Source of the DNA: Salipiger bermudensis
Lineage (GTDB): Bacteria > Pseudomonadota > Alphaproteobacteria > Rhodobacterales > Rhodobacteraceae
DNA: 64,000 nucleotides
Assembly: GCF_019801965.1 (NCBI RefSeq)
Contig: NZ_JAHVIA010000002.1
Location: 434,001 to 498,000 of the forward strand
Reading direction: 5' to 3'
Below, in pieces: positions 1-10,539 of the stretch. A program made the position numbers and the translations under genes. Numbering within the stretch: position 1 is the first letter of the stretch; every line of letters starts with the position of its first letter. The notes below the pieces were generated by a model, which had not been told where the DNA came from, searched no databases, and worked only from the letters and a program-made list of their open reading frames with translations.

Positions 1-858
1 CATCTTGACGCGCTCTTCGCGGGCGGCGTCCTCGGCCGGGGAGGGCGCGCGCTGCGCCTGCGCCGGAGCGGCGGACTGGGCCGGAGCCGACTTGGCGGCG
101 GCGATCGCGGCCGAGACGTCTTCCTTCATCACGCGGCCATCCTTGCCGGTGCCCTTGACGTTTTTCGGGTCGAGGCCGGCTTCGGCCATCGCCTTCTTGG
201 CCGAGGGCGCGTCCTCGACATCGCCGCGGCCAGAGGTGGTGGGCTCGGCTGCGGAAGCGGAGCTCGGGGCCGGGGCCTCGACCGCGCCCTTGGCAGCGCC
301 GCCGGCGCCGCCGGACATCACCGCGAGCTTGCCGCCGGCTTCCACCGTGGCGCCTTCCTCGGCGAGGATCTCGGTGAGCGTGCCGGAGGCCGGGGCGGGC
401 ACCTCGACGGAGACCTTGTCGGTCTCGAGCTCGCAGAGCATCTCGTCCTGCTCGACGCTGTCACCGACCTTCTTGAACCAGGTCGAGACGGTGGCCTCGG
501 AGACCGACTCGCCCAGGGTCGGGACCATCACGTCGACCGGGGCGGCATCGCCGGAGGCCGGCGCGGCTTCGGGTTTGGCAGCGGAGGGGCGCGGCTCGAC
601 CTCGGTGGAGCCGGCCTCGCCCGCCGGGGCGATGTTGGCGAGAAGGGCATCGACGCCGACGGTGTCGCCTTCGTTGGCGACGATGTCCTCGAGCGTGCCG
701 GCCACCGGCGAGGGGACCTCGACGGTCACCTTGTCGGTTTCCAGCTCGCAGAGCATCTCGTCCACGTCAACGCTGTCGCCAGGCTTCTTGAACCAGGTGG
801 CCACCGTTGCCTCGGTCACGGATTCCCCGAGCGTGGGGACGCGCACTTCGGTCGTCAT
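1..858 (-). CDS. sucB: 2-oxoglutarate dehydrogenase E2 (dihydrolipoamide succinyltransferase), N-terminal part
   Basis: E2 core of the 2-oxoglutarate dehydrogenase complex, which moves the succinyl group from E1 to CoA through a swinging lipoyl arm. Only the first 286 codons are in the window; the catalytic domain lies beyond base 1. The sequence shows two tandem lipoyl domains, each with the ELETDKV lipoylation motif (Lys 43 and Lys 148). Ala/Pro-rich linkers follow, then a peripheral-subunit-binding domain near residues 225-270 ([18 protein letters not shown]). The start is the ATG at 858, 4 bases after the sucA stop, so the two genes are surely co-transcribed. Two lipoyl domains is more than the single one of the E. 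coli enzyme. The call rests on family motifs plus sucA next door; a pyruvate dehydrogenase E2 is unlikely in this context. Confidence 0.95.
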   Translation of the reverse strand, partial: MTTEVRVPTLGESVTEATVATWFKKPGDSVDVDEMLCELETDKVTVEVPSPVAGTLEDIVANEGDTVGVDALLANIAPAGEAGSTEVEPRPSAAKPEAAPASGDAAPVDVMVPTLGESVSEATVSTWFKKVGDSVEQDEMLCELETDKVSVEVPAPASGTLTEILAEEGATVEAGGKLAVMSGGAGGAAKGAVEAPAPSSASAAEPTTSGRGDVEDAPSAKKAMAEAGLDPKNVKGTGKDGRVMKEDVSAAIAAAKSAPAQSAAPAQAQRAPSPAEDAAREERVKM

Positions 859-862
859 AGTC

Positions 863-3835
863 TCAATTCCCTTCGATGGTCAGCGCCTCGTTCACGAGCG
901 CTTCTTGTTGTGCCTTGTGCTGGCTGGCCAGACCCGTGGCGGGCGAGGCCGAGGTGGCGCGGCCCACATAGACCGGCCGCTTGTGGGTGGCGTCGATGCG
1001 CCCCAGCACCCATTCGATGTTGGGCTCGATGAAGGTCCAGGCGCCCTGGTTCTTCGGCTCTTCCTGGCACCAGATCATCTCGGCGCCCTTGAAGCGCTCC
1101 AGCTCCTTCACCAGGCTGAGCGCCGGGAAGGGATAGAACTGCTCGATGCGCAGGATGTAGACATCGTCGAGGCCACGGGCATCGCGCTCTTCCAGCAGGT
1201 CGTAGTAGACCTTGCCCGAGCACATCACGACGCGCTTGATCTCCGCATCGGGCTTCAGCTGGGTGTCCGAATGGCCCTTCTCGGCATCGTCCCAGAGCAC
1301 CCGGTGGAAGCTCGAGCCGGTGACGAAATCCTCGGCATTCGAGACCGCCAGCTTGTGACGCAGAAGCGATTTCGGCGTCATCATGATCAGCGGCTTGCGG
1401 TAGCTGCGGTGCAGCTGGCGGCGCAGGATGTGGAAGTAGTTGGCCGGGGTCGAGCAGTTGGCGACGATCCAGTTGTCCTGGCCGCACATCTGCAGGAAGC
1501 GCTCGAGGCGGGCCGAGCTGTGCTCGGGGCCCTGGCCCTCGAAGCCGTGCGGCAGCAGGCAGACGAGGCCCGACATGCGCAGCCACTTGGATTCACCCGA
1601 CGACACGAACTGGTCGAACATGATCTGCGCGCCGTTGGCGAAATCGCCGAACTGGGCTTCCCAGAGCACCAGCGCGTTGGGTTCGGCCAGCGAGTAGCCA
1701 TACTCGAAGCCGCAGACCGCGTATTCCGACAGCGCCGAGTCGATCACCTCGTAGCGGGCCTGACCCTCGCGGATGTTGTTGAGCGGGTAGTAGCGCTCTT
1801 CGTCATCCTGGTTGATCAGGCCGGAATGGCGCTGCGAGAAGGTGCCGCGGGTGCTGTCCTGACCGGACAGGCGGACCGGGTAGCCCTCGGTGAGCAGCGA
1901 GCCGAAGGCGAGGCTTTCGGCGGTCGCCCAGTCGAAGCCCTCGCCGCTCTCGAACATCTTCTTGCGATGGTCGAGGAAGCGGCCGACGGTCTTGTGTAGC
2001 GGGAAGCCCTCGGGAACCGTGGTCAGGCCGGTGCCGATTTCCTGCATGGTCTCGGGTTTGATGGCGGTCTCGCCGCGCTGGTAGTTGCCCTCTTTCTGCT
2101 TGTCGAGATGCGACCAGCGTCCATCGAGCCAGTCGGCCTTGTTGGGCTTGAAGGTCTTTCCGGCCTCGAACTCCTCGTTGAGATGGGCCTGGAAGGCGGC
2201 CTTCATGTCCTCGATCTCGCCCTCGGGGATCAGGCCGTCCTTGACCAGCCGCTCGGTGTAGAGCGTCAGCGTGGTCTTCTGCTTCTTGATCTGCTTGTAC
2301 ATCACCGGGTTGGTGAACATGGGCTCGTCGCCCTCGTTGTGACCGAACCGGCGGTAGCAGAACATGTCGATGACCACGTCCTTGCCGAACTTCTGGCGGA
2401 ACTCGGTGGCCACCTTGGCGGCGTGCACCACGGCTTCCGGGTCATCGCCGTTGACGTGGAAGATCGGCGCCTCGACCACCAGAGCGTTGTCGGTGGGGTA
2501 GGGCGAGGAGCGCGAGAAGTGCGGCGCGGTGGTGAAGCCGATCTGGTTGTTCACCACGATGTGGATGGTGCCGCCGGTGCGGTGACCGCGCAGGCCTGAG
2601 AGCGCAAAGCACTCGGCCACAACACCCTGGCCAGCGAAGGCCGCGTCGCCGTGCAGTAGAACCGGCAGAACCTGGGTGCGCTCGACATCGCCGAGCTGGT
2701 CCTGCTTGGCGCGGACCTTGCCCAGAACCACCGGGTTCACCGCCTCGAGGTGCGAGGGGTTTGCGGTCAGCGACAGGTGCACCTTGTTGCCGTCGAACTC
2801 GCGGTCCGAGGAGGCGCCGAGGTGGTATTTCACGTCGCCCGACCCGTCGACATCCTCGGGCTTGAAGCTGCCGCCCTGGAATTCGTTGAAGATCGCGCGG
2901 TAGGGCTTGTTCATCACGTTGGCCAGCACCGAGAGGCGGCCACGGTGCGGCATGCCGACCACGACTTCCTGGATGCCGAGGTTGCCGCCGCGCTTGATGA
3001 TCTGCTCCATCGCCGGGATCAGGCTTTCGCCGCCGTCGAGGCCGAAGCGCTTGGTGCCCATGTACTTGACGTGCAGGAACTTCTCGAAGCCCTCCGCCTC
3101 GACCATCTTGTTGAGGATGGCGCGGCGCCCTTCACGGGTGAACTTCACTTCCTTGCCGTAGCCCTCGATGCGCTCCTTCAGCCAGGAGGATTGCTCGGGG
3201 TCGGAGATGTGCATGTATTGCAGCGCGAAGGTGCCGCAATAGGTGCGCTTGAGCACGCCCATGATCTCGCGGAGCGAGGCGATCTGCAGGCCCAGCACGT
3301 TGTCGATGAAGATCGGCCGGTCCATGTCGGCCTCGGTGAAGCCGTAGGCCTTGGGGTCGAGCTCGGGATGCGGCTCGCGGCCATGCAGGCCCAGCGGATC
3401 GAGATCGGCGGCGAGGTGGCCGCGGATCCGGTGTGCGCGGATGATCATCAGCGCGCGGATCGAGTCGAGCACGGCGCGCTTGACCTGATCGTCGGTCAGG
3501 CTGACGCCCTTAGACGAGGCCTTCTCGGCGATCTTCTTGCCGGCGCCCTTGGCTTCGGCGGGGACCATCGGCATCGGCCATTCGCCGGTCAGCGCGGCGG
3601 TGATGTCGTCATCCGGGGTCGGCGGCCAGTCGGCACGGTGCCAGGAGGCGCCCTGGGCCTCGGCCTTCACGCTGGTCTCGTCATCGCCCAGGGCGCTGAA
3701 GAACTCCGCCCAGGCGGCATCCACCGCGCCGGGGTCGTTGGCGTAGCGGGCGTACATCTGTTCGAGGTACTCCGCGTTCGCACCCTGCATGAAGCTGGAG
3801 GCGTGGAACTGGTCGTTGGGACTTTGATCCGTCAT
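863..3835 (-). CDS. sucA: 2-oxoglutarate dehydrogenase E1 component
   Basis: Thiamine-diphosphate-dependent decarboxylase that starts the 2-oxoglutarate to succinyl-CoA reaction. The product is 990 aa, close to the usual family length. The N-terminus ([19 protein letters not shown]) is typical of OdhA/SucA E1. The ThDP-binding region runs from [10 protein letters not shown] to NNQIGFTT in mid-protein, and a transketolase-type pyrimidine domain with [14 protein letters not shown] follows. The frame stays open 33 codons upstream of the chosen ATG at 3835. That ATG was preferred because an AAAGGAAG ribosome site precedes it at good spacing and the protein then starts as in the family. It lies between sucD and sucB on the same strand, with a 195-base gap to sucD. 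Confidence 0.97.
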   Translation of the reverse strand: MTDQSPNDQFHASSFMQGANAEYLEQMYARYANDPGAVDAAWAEFFSALGDDETSVKAEAQGASWHRADWPPTPDDDITAALTGEWPMPMVPAEAKGAGKKIAEKASSKGVSLTDDQVKRAVLDSIRALMIIRAHRIRGHLAADLDPLGLHGREPHPELDPKAYGFTEADMDRPIFIDNVLGLQIASLREIMGVLKRTYCGTFALQYMHISDPEQSSWLKERIEGYGKEVKFTREGRRAILNKMVEAEGFEKFLHVKYMGTKRFGLDGGESLIPAMEQIIKRGGNLGIQEVVVGMPHRGRLSVLANVMNKPYRAIFNEFQGGSFKPEDVDGSGDVKYHLGASSDREFDGNKVHLSLTANPSHLEAVNPVVLGKVRAKQDQLGDVERTQVLPVLLHGDAAFAGQGVVAECFALSGLRGHRTGGTIHIVVNNQIGFTTAPHFSRSSPYPTDNALVVEAPIFHVNGDDPEAVVHAAKVATEFRQKFGKDVVIDMFCYRRFGHNEGDEPMFTNPVMYKQIKKQKTTLTLYTERLVKDGLIPEGEIEDMKAAFQAHLNEEFEAGKTFKPNKADWLDGRWSHLDKQKEGNYQRGETAIKPETMQEIGTGLTTVPEGFPLHKTVGRFLDHRKKMFESGEGFDWATAESLAFGSLLTEGYPVRLSGQDSTRGTFSQRHSGLINQDDEERYYPLNNIREGQARYEVIDSALSEYAVCGFEYGYSLAEPNALVLWEAQFGDFANGAQIMFDQFVSSGESKWLRMSGLVCLLPHGFEGQGPEHSSARLERFLQMCGQDNWIVANCSTPANYFHILRRQLHRSYRKPLIMMTPKSLLRHKLAVSNAEDFVTGSSFHRVLWDDAEKGHSDTQLKPDAEIKRVVMCSGKVYYDLLEERDARGLDDVYILRIEQFYPFPALSLVKELERFKGAEMIWCQEEPKNQGAWTFIEPNIEWVLGRIDATHKRPVYVGRATSASPATGLASQHKAQQEALVNEALTIEGN

Positions 3836-3993
3836 CGCGCGTCTTCCTTTCTGACCGATCGCTGTAGCAGCAGGAAAGAGGCCGGACCGTCCGGCGCCTG
3901 TCGTGATGCTCAGCCAATCTGCTTGGCTTTTCAATGGCGCGTCCCGGGCAATACCCGGACCACGCGATGCTGATGACCGACATTTGTGCCGGT

Positions 3994-4017
3994 CGCCCCG
4001 AGCGCAAGCCCGGGGCG
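3994..4017. terminator. GC-rich hairpin between sucD and sucA
   Basis: A perfect 7-bp stem (CGCCCCG / CGGGGCG) with a 10-base loop sits 14 bases beyond the sucD stop. No T-run follows on the minus strand. It is therefore more likely an intercistronic RNA-processing or attenuation hairpin than a strong terminator. Confidence 0.35.
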
Positions 4018-4030
4018 CGAAGATATTACC

Positions 4031-4915
4031 TCAGGCTTCCATCGCCTTGACGACGGCTTCGCCGAGGGTGGCGGGGCTGTCCGCGACCACGATGCCGGCC
4101 GACTTCATGGCCTCGATCTTGGACTCGGCGTCGCCCTTGCCACCGGCGACGATGGCGCCGGCGTGGCCCATGCGGCGGCCCGGAGGGGCGGTGCGGCCTG
4201 CGATGAAGCCAGCGGTCGGCTTCCAGCGGCCTTTCTTCTTCTGCTCCTTGAGGAACTCGGCGGCTTCCTCTTCGGCCGAGCCACCGATCTCACCGATCAT
4301 GATGATGGATTCGGTTTCCGGATCGTCGAGGAACATGTCGAGCACGTCGATGTGTTCGGTGCCCTTGATCGGGTCGCCACCGATGCCCACGGCCGAGGAC
4401 TGGCCGAGGCCGAGATCGGTGGTCTGCTTGACCGCCTCGTAGGTCAGGGTGCCGGAGCGCGACACCACGCCGACCTTGCCACGCTTGTGGATGTGGCCCG
4501 GCATGATGCCGATCTTGCAGGCGTCGGGGGTGATGACACCGGGGCAGTTCGGGCCGATCAGGCGCGACTTGCTGTCGATCAGGGCGCGCTTCACCTTCAT
4601 CATGTCGAGGACCGGGATGCCCTCGGTGATGCAGATGATCAGCTCGACCTCGGCGTCGATCGCCTCGAGGATGGAGTCGGCGGCGAAGGGCGGCGGCACG
4701 TAGATCACCGAGGCGTTGGCCTCGGTCTTGTGCACGGCTTCGTGGACCGAGTTGAAGACCGGCAGGCCGAGGTGCTCCTGGCCGCCTTTGCCGGGGGTCA
4801 CGCCGCCGACCATCTTGGTGCCGTAGGCGATGGCCTGCTCGGAGTGGAAGGTGCCCTGCGAGCCGGTGAAGCCCTGACAGATGACTTTGGTGTTTTCGTC
4901 GACGAGGACTGCCAT
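4031..4915 (-). CDS. sucD: Succinyl-CoA ligase (ADP-forming) alpha subunit
   Basis: Alpha subunit of succinyl-CoA synthetase, which makes ATP from succinyl-CoA in the TCA cycle. It binds CoA and carries the phosphorylated histidine. The protein is 294 aa. The CoA-binding Rossmann domain starts with [10 protein letters not shown], and the active-site His lies in [11 protein letters not shown] near the C-terminus. The ATG at 4915 was chosen over an in-frame start 37 codons upstream because an AAGGAG site precedes it and [10 protein letters not shown] matches the family N-terminus. Its partner sucC is upstream, separated only by a small membrane-protein gene. Confidence 0.97.
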   Translation of the reverse strand: MAVLVDENTKVICQGFTGSQGTFHSEQAIAYGTKMVGGVTPGKGGQEHLGLPVFNSVHEAVHKTEANASVIYVPPPFAADSILEAIDAEVELIICITEGIPVLDMMKVKRALIDSKSRLIGPNCPGVITPDACKIGIMPGHIHKRGKVGVVSRSGTLTYEAVKQTTDLGLGQSSAVGIGGDPIKGTEHIDVLDMFLDDPETESIIMIGEIGGSAEEEAAEFLKEQKKKGRWKPTAGFIAGRTAPPGRRMGHAGAIVAGGKGDAESKIEAMKSAGIVVADSPATLGEAVVKAMEA

Positions 4916-5060
4916 TGGTGGCGTTCTCCTTATTGGGCCGCGTGCGCGCGGCGCATGTTTTGAGACGGCGCCGCGAGACGCGGGCCGATGACACGACAAG
5001 ACAGCGCGCAGCCCTTGGGCGCGCACTGTCCGGAATGCTCAGACGTGAGAAGGTGAGGCG

Positions 5061-5411
5061 TTACTGCCCGTCGTGCCCCGCGACCTCGTCCAGCACCCGC
5101 GCCAGCAGGAGCGCAACGCCCCCGAGGATCAGCGAGCGACCGAGCGAGTCCGTCACGTTGGTGGGCGCGAAGGCCTGCACCCCGTCCCGGCCGCGCTGCG
5201 CCGCACGGCGCAAACGGCTGCGACGCGGACCGTCGCCCATGCGATTGGGCGGCGGCACGTGTCCGAGGCGAGGCTTGGCAATCAACAGCGCCGCGCCGAT
5301 CGCCAGCAGACCGCCGGCATAGGCCACCGGCATCAGCCGGTCGCGACTGGCGGGAAGCGCCTTGTTGGACAGGGTGGGCAGGTTGGTGCGGCCGGGCAGC
5401 TTGATCGACAT
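5061..5411 (-). CDS. Small two-helix membrane protein of unknown function between sucC and sucD
   Basis: A 116-aa protein I cannot name. It has two hydrophobic segments that could span the membrane: [18 protein letters not shown] near residues 28-45 and a [17 protein letters not shown] segment near 91-107. A basic Arg-rich stretch lies between them ([16 protein letters not shown]). The ATG at 5411 has a clear AAAGGAG ribosome site. It sits inside the sucC-sucD operon, so it is transcribed with succinyl-CoA ligase. A membrane role near the TCA enzymes is possible, but the sequence does not show one. Confidence 0.75.
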   Translation of the reverse strand: MSIKLPGRTNLPTLSNKALPASRDRLMPVAYAGGLLAIGAALLIAKPRLGHVPPPNRMGDGPRRSRLRRAAQRGRDGVQAFAPTNVTDSLGRSLILGGVALLLARVLDEVAGHDGQ

Positions 5412-5498
5412 GACGGGACTCTCCTTTCGGGAGGCAACCCGCCAGGCCCGCGGAGTGTTCCGCGAAAAGCGTGATATGCTGCATCGACCGCATCAGGC

Positions 5499-6692
5499 TC
5501 AGCCCTTGACCGCCTTCACGATCTTCTCGGCACCGTCGGACAGGTTGTCGGCGGCGATCACGTCGAGACCGGACTCGTTGATGATCTTCTTGCCGAGCTC
5601 CACGTTGGTGCCCTCGAGGCGCACCACCAGCGGAACCTGCAGGCCGACTTCCTTCACCGCGGCGATCACGCCCTCGGCGATGACGTCGCAGCGCATGATG
5701 CCGCCGAAGATGTTTACGAGGATGCCTTTGACGTTCTCGTCCGAGGTGATGATCTTGAACGCCTCGGTCACCTTCTCCTTGGTCGCGCCGCCACCCACGT
5801 CGAGGAAGTTGGCCGGCTCGCCGCCGTAGAGCTTGATGATGTCCATGGTCGCCATGGCCAGGCCCGCGCCGTTCACCATGCAGCCGATCTCGCCGTCGAG
5901 CGCGATGTAGTTCAGGTCGTGCTGCGAGGCCGCGAGTTCCTTCGGGTCTTCCTCGGTCTCGTCGCGCAGGCCGACGATGTCGGGGTGACGGTAGAGCGCG
6001 TTGGAGTCGAAGCCCGCCTTGCAGTCGAGGCACTTGATCTCACCGGAGGTGGTCAGGATCAGCGGGTTGATCTCCAGCATCTCCATGTCCTTCTCGGTGA
6101 ACATCCGGTAGAGGTTGCCGAGCAGGTTCGAGCACTGGCGCACGGCCTTGCCTTCGAGGCCGAGGGCAAAGGCGACGCGGCGGCCGTGGAAGCCCTGGTA
6201 GCCGACCGCCGGGTCGATCGAGAAGGAGAGGATCTTCTCGGGGGTCGAGGCTGCGACCTCCTCGATGTCCATGCCGCCCTCGGTCGAGCAGACGATCGAG
6301 ATCCGCGAGGTGACGCGGTCGACCAGCAGCGCGAGGTAGAATTCGGAGGTGATGTCCGAGCCGTCCTCGATGTAGATGCGGTTGACCTGCTTGCCTGCCG
6401 GGCCGGTCTGGTGGGTCACCAGCGTGTGGCCGAGCATCCGGTTGGCTTCGTCGGCGGCTTCTTCCACCGACTTGGCGAGGCGGACACCGCCCTTTTCACC
6501 AGCTTCGTGTTCCTTGAAGGAGCCCTTGCCGCGACCACCTGCGTGGATCTGCGCCTTCACGACCCAGAGCGGGCCGTCGAGCTCGCCTGCGGCGGTCTTG
6601 GCGTCGTTGGCCGTCAGCACGATACGGCCGTCGGAGACCGGGCAGCCATAGTCGCGCAGAAGCGCCTTCGCCTGATATTCATGGATGTTCAT
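5499..6692 (-). CDS. sucC: Succinyl-CoA ligase (ADP-forming) beta subunit
   Basis: Beta subunit of succinyl-CoA synthetase, 397 aa. It has an N-terminal ATP-grasp domain (starts [32 protein letters not shown] region) and a C-terminal CoA-ligase domain ([17 protein letters not shown]). The frame is open 17 codons further upstream, but MNIHEYQAK is the conserved family start. The gene is first in the sucC-orf-sucD-sucA-sucB run and has a 380-base upstream gap with paired palindromes that look like operators. Confidence 0.97.
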   Translation of the reverse strand: MNIHEYQAKALLRDYGCPVSDGRIVLTANDAKTAAGELDGPLWVVKAQIHAGGRGKGSFKEHEAGEKGGVRLAKSVEEAADEANRMLGHTLVTHQTGPAGKQVNRIYIEDGSDITSEFYLALLVDRVTSRISIVCSTEGGMDIEEVAASTPEKILSFSIDPAVGYQGFHGRRVAFALGLEGKAVRQCSNLLGNLYRMFTEKDMEMLEINPLILTTSGEIKCLDCKAGFDSNALYRHPDIVGLRDETEEDPKELAASQHDLNYIALDGEIGCMVNGAGLAMATMDIIKLYGGEPANFLDVGGGATKEKVTEAFKIITSDENVKGILVNIFGGIMRCDVIAEGVIAAVKEVGLQVPLVVRLEGTNVELGKKIINESGLDVIAADNLSDGAEKIVKAVKG

Positions 6693-6804
6693 GAAAGAAT
6701 CTTCCCGTCTTGCTGCGATTTCCCCGCCGGTATAGCCATGCATGGCAGCGCGCGTTAATCGAAATATTGCCCGACCCCTCGAATTGCGAGCAATTTCTGC
6801 CCTT

Positions 6805-6835
6805 TGTGATCACACGATTTGAGCCTGTGATCACA
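6805..6835. promoter_or_regulatory. Paired TGTGATCACA palindromes upstream of sucC
   Basis: Two identical perfect 10-bp palindromes, TGTGATCACA, lie at 6805-6814 and 6826-6835. They are 21 bp apart centre to centre, about two helical turns, and lie 113 to 143 bases upstream of the sucC start. The same pair, 20 bp apart, is found upstream of sdhC. This spacing suits cooperative binding of two dimers. The GntR-family TCA activator AkgR of Rhodobacter sphaeroides is a reasonable candidate from known biology, but I have not matched the motif to it. A CRP site is unlikely because there is no 6-base spacer. Confidence 0.65.
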
Positions 6836-6856
6836 AACGCGGGCGCTCTGCGTGCC

Positions 6857-6872
6857 ATGTTAGCGCTTGCTC
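6857..6872. promoter_or_regulatory. Possible LacI-type site ATGTTAGCGC upstream of sucC
   Basis: ATGTTAGCGC occurs 22 bases from the second palindrome and continues as TTGCTC, giving an imperfect inverted repeat around a central CG (TTAGCGCT core). The exact 10-mer recurs at 11941-11950 beside the sdhC palindromes. LacI-family operators usually centre on CG. CceR, a LacI-family regulator of TCA genes in R. sphaeroides, is a candidate by inference only. Confidence 0.4.
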
Positions 6873-7072
6873 AAGGAATCATCGGGATTCGGTCGCTTCG
6901 TGTGGTCGGGGCGCGCCGCGCTTGCAGCCGCGTGGCGCTTGGACACGACGCATCGCGCCGCGGCGACGGCGGGGATGGACGGTCGGAACTGGTCGGGAGG
7001 GGAGGGGCGGAGCGCTCGATTGCGTCAGTCCGCGGGGGTGCCGGGGCGCTGTGGCGCGCCCCGGCGAAAGGC

Positions 7073-8218
<1,146 letters not shown>

Positions 8219-8310
8219 TCAGCCGCCGAGCCGCGAAAACGGGCCGCTTTGCCGCGACTTCGCGCAGGTCTGGTCGATTCTTGCGCCACCTGCCGGCTCC
8301 GCGTTTCGGA

Positions 8311-8622
8311 TTATGCGTCGCTGTCGGTGGAGGGCAGGGGCTCCGACAAGGTCTCGTAGGATTGACCGCTCGCGAGCAGGCAGGTGAGCCCCGCGCCGGA
8401 GGTGATGGTGATGGTCCAGCTGCCGGTCTCGTCGGAGGCGAAAACCTCGATCAGCGCGTTGTCGCCGTTGAGGCCGATGCCCTGCCGGGTTTCGCCGTAA
8501 GTGTCGGCGAGCTTGCGCAGAACCGTGTCGCGCGGGGCGCAGGCCGGGTTCTGCGCCTGTAGCATCTGCGGCGCGATCATCGTGCCGAAGGCCATCGTGG
8601 CCATTGCCGTCATCACTCTCAT
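8311..8622 (-). CDS. Small secreted protein of unknown function
   Basis: A 103-aa protein with a signal-peptide-like start (MRVMTAMATMAFGTMIAPQMLQAQ), so it is probably exported to the periplasm. The mature part begins NPACAPRDTVLRKLADTYGE and has a second cysteine in AGLTCLLASGQSYE, so one disulfide is possible. The frame runs 73 codons further upstream, but that stretch is Arg-rich and unlike a real N-terminus, so the ATG at 8622 was chosen. It is divergent from mcl2 and has no partner on its strand. I do not recognise a named family with certainty. Confidence 0.7.
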   Translation of the reverse strand: MRVMTAMATMAFGTMIAPQMLQAQNPACAPRDTVLRKLADTYGETRQGIGLNGDNALIEVFASDETGSWTITITSGAGLTCLLASGQSYETLSEPLPSTDSDA

Positions 8623-8879
8623 TGCCTTGCCCTTCCGAATGCGGATCCTGCCCCTCCGAAGCGCGGCCGCACCCCTGCCGGCGCCGCCTGTCCCCTGCGG
8701 AAAAGGCTGACCCGCATTGCTCAAGGAAAGGTTAATGAAGCGGCGAAGGCCAAGGGCAGGCCTTTGCGGCACCAAGGTCGTGCTGCCTTTTTCTGCGTTG
8801 CGGCGCAAAGGCTCTTGCACTTTTCGCAATTTCCTGACCATTTTCGCGCAACTTTATTTCTTCGTGGAGGAGGAGACTC

Positions 8880-9731
8880 ATGGACCTCACGATGCGTCCC
8901 TACCGTTCGGTGCTCTATATTCCGGGCTCCAAGGACCGCGCCCTCGACAAGGCGCGCACCCTGTCCGTCGATGCCATCATCTTCGATCTCGAAGACGCGG
9001 TATCGCCGGGCGAGAAGGAGGCCGCGCGCGAGACGCTGGCGCAGGCACTGCGTCAGGGCGGCTACGGCAAGCGCACCAAGATCGTCCGCATCAACGGGCT
9101 CGACACCCACTGGGGGCGCGAGGATGCGGCGGCGGCCAACGACATGGATTGCGACGCGGTGCTGCTTCCCAAGGTCGAGAGCCCCGAGCAGCTCGACGCG
9201 CTGGCCAAGCTCACCGACAAGCCGCTCTGGGCGATGATGGAGACCCCGCGCGGCATCCTCAACGCCGCCGCCATAGGCGCGCATGAGCAGCTCTGGGGCA
9301 TGGTGATGGGCACCAACGATCTCGCCAAGGAGCTCAACTCGCGCTTCCGGCCCGACCGGCTGGCGATGCAGACCTCGCTCGGCATGTGCCTGCTGGCGGC
9401 CAAGGCCACCGGCTGCGTCATCGTCGACGGCGTCTACAATGCGTTCAAGGATGACGAGGGGCTGAAGGCCGAGTGCGATCAGGGCCGCGACATGGGCTTC
9501 GACGGCAAGACGCTGATCCACCCGGCACAGGTCGAGGTGACCAATGCCGCCTTCGCGCCCACCGAGGCCGAGATCGATCTCGCCCGCCGCCAGATCGAGG
9601 CCTTCGAGGAGGCCGAGAAACAGGGGCAGGGGGTCGCGGTGGTCGATGGCAAGATCGTCGAGAACCTGCACGTGGCGACGGCGCAGACGTTGCTTGCCAA
9701 GGCGGAGGCCATTGCTGCTCTGGCAGAATGA
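8880..9731 (+). CDS. mcl2: HpcH/HpaI-fold (3S)-malyl-CoA thioesterase, EMC pathway
   Basis: A 283-aa member of the citrate lyase beta / malyl-CoA lyase family. SVLYIPGSK, DLEDAVSPGEK, RINGLDT, LPKVESPEQ and AMMETPRGIL are the acyl-CoA and metal-site motifs. It is shorter than Mcl1-type malyl-CoA lyases and begins differently. It resembles Mcl2 of R. sphaeroides, which hydrolyses malyl-CoA to malate in the last EMC step. The presence of mch three genes downstream supports this. The ATG at 8880 follows GGAGGAG by a few bases; a second ATG four codons later is less well placed. A citrate-lyase-like enzyme of other specificity remains possible. Confidence 0.82.
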   Translation: MDLTMRPYRSVLYIPGSKDRALDKARTLSVDAIIFDLEDAVSPGEKEAARETLAQALRQGGYGKRTKIVRINGLDTHWGREDAAAANDMDCDAVLLPKVESPEQLDALAKLTDKPLWAMMETPRGILNAAAIGAHEQLWGMVMGTNDLAKELNSRFRPDRLAMQTSLGMCLLAAKATGCVIVDGVYNAFKDDEGLKAECDQGRDMGFDGKTLIHPAQVEVTNAAFAPTEAEIDLARRQIEAFEEAEKQGQGVAVVDGKIVENLHVATAQTLLAKAEAIAALAE

Positions 9732-9773
9732 TCGCAGGGTGGCCGGAAAGAGACCCGACCCAAGGAGACACCC

Positions 9774-10319
9774 ATGGTCCTGCTCATTCTCGGCGTTGCG
9801 CTCTGGTGGGGCGCACACCTGTTCAAACGGCTGGCTCCGGCGCAGCGCGCCGCCATGGGCGACAAGGGCAAGGGCCCGGTCGCGCTGGCGCTGCTGGCCT
9901 CGGTGCTGCTGATGATCTTCGGCTACCGCATGGCCGACGGCGCGTTTTTCTGGGGCCGTTACCCGGCCACGGTGGGCATCAACAACCTGCTGATGATCGC
10001 CGCGCTCTACCTGACCTCGCCCGGCCCCAAGAAGGGCGCGCTGTTCTACAAGATGCGCCACCCGATGCTCGCGGGCTTCCTGCTCTGGACCATCGCGCAC
10101 CTGCTGGTGAACGGCGACGTGCCGTCCTTCGTGCTGTTCGGCGGGCTCGGCCTCTGGGCCATCGTCGAGATGATGGTGATCAACCGCGCCGAGCCGGACT
10201 GGATTCCGCCGGCGAAGGGCAGCATCGGCAAGGACGCGATGTTCCTCGCGATCAGCGTTGTCCTGCTCTTCGTGATCGGCTTCATCCACACCTGGCTCGG
10301 CTATCCGACCTTCGGTTAA
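9774..10319 (+). CDS. NnrU-family integral membrane protein
   Basis: A 181-aa protein with about five or six hydrophobic segments, starting MVLLILGVALWWGAHLFKR, and the family motif KMRHPMLAGFLLWTIAHLL with a His that may bind haem or metal. NnrU proteins were named from denitrification clusters but occur widely, and their biochemical role is not settled. It lies 42 bases after mcl2 and 16 bases before a DUF1737 gene, in a run ending with mch. This suggests co-transcription with EMC genes; no denitrification genes are in the window. Confidence 0.85.
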   Translation: MVLLILGVALWWGAHLFKRLAPAQRAAMGDKGKGPVALALLASVLLMIFGYRMADGAFFWGRYPATVGINNLLMIAALYLTSPGPKKGALFYKMRHPMLAGFLLWTIAHLLVNGDVPSFVLFGGLGLWAIVEMMVINRAEPDWIPPAKGSIGKDAMFLAISVVLLFVIGFIHTWLGYPTFG

Positions 10320-10335
10320 TGAACTGGAAAGACAT

Positions 10336-10539
10336 ATGAAACTTTACCGCTTCCTCTCCGAGGACGACACCTCGGCCTTCTGTCACAAGGTCACCGCGGC
10401 GCTCAACAAGGGCTGGGAACTGCACGGAGATCCGACCTATGCCTTCGACGCCGCCAACGGCGTGATGCGCTGCGGACAGGCGGTCACCAAGGAGGTCGAG
10501 GGCACCTACACCCCCGACACCAAGCTGGGAGAGCAGTGA
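10336..10539 (+). CDS. DUF1737 domain small protein
   Basis: A 67-aa soluble protein with the DUF1737 pattern (YRFLSEDDTSAFCHKVTAAL, then NKGWELHGDPT). Function is unknown. Its TGA stop shares a base with the ATG of mch (TGATG), so translation of the two is probably coupled. That tight link to an EMC enzyme, in a cluster with mcl2, is the only hint to its role. Confidence 0.85.
   Translation: MKLYRFLSEDDTSAFCHKVTAALNKGWELHGDPTYAFDAANGVMRCGQAVTKEVEGTYTPDTKLGEQ

Larger units (their letters stand above)
6693..7072. other. Intergenic regulatory region upstream of sucC, downstream of mdh
   Basis: This 380-base gap lies between the mdh stop and the sucC start; both genes read on the minus strand. 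I see no convincing gene. It holds the paired TGTGATCACA palindromes and the ATGTTAGCGC element listed separately, which suggests that sucC has its own promoter here and does not depend only on read-through from mdh. Confidence 0.6.

Noticed and set aside
5-1999. A 664-aa plus-strand open frame opposite sucB and sucA
   Set aside because: It is the shadow of two well-supported genes; long antisense frames are common in high-GC DNA and this one has Arg/Ala/Ser-rich composition without domains.
6805-6835. TGTGATCACA as a CRP site
   Set aside because: The CRP consensus is TGTGA-N6-TCACA. Here the half-sites touch without the spacer, so a different regulator is implied.
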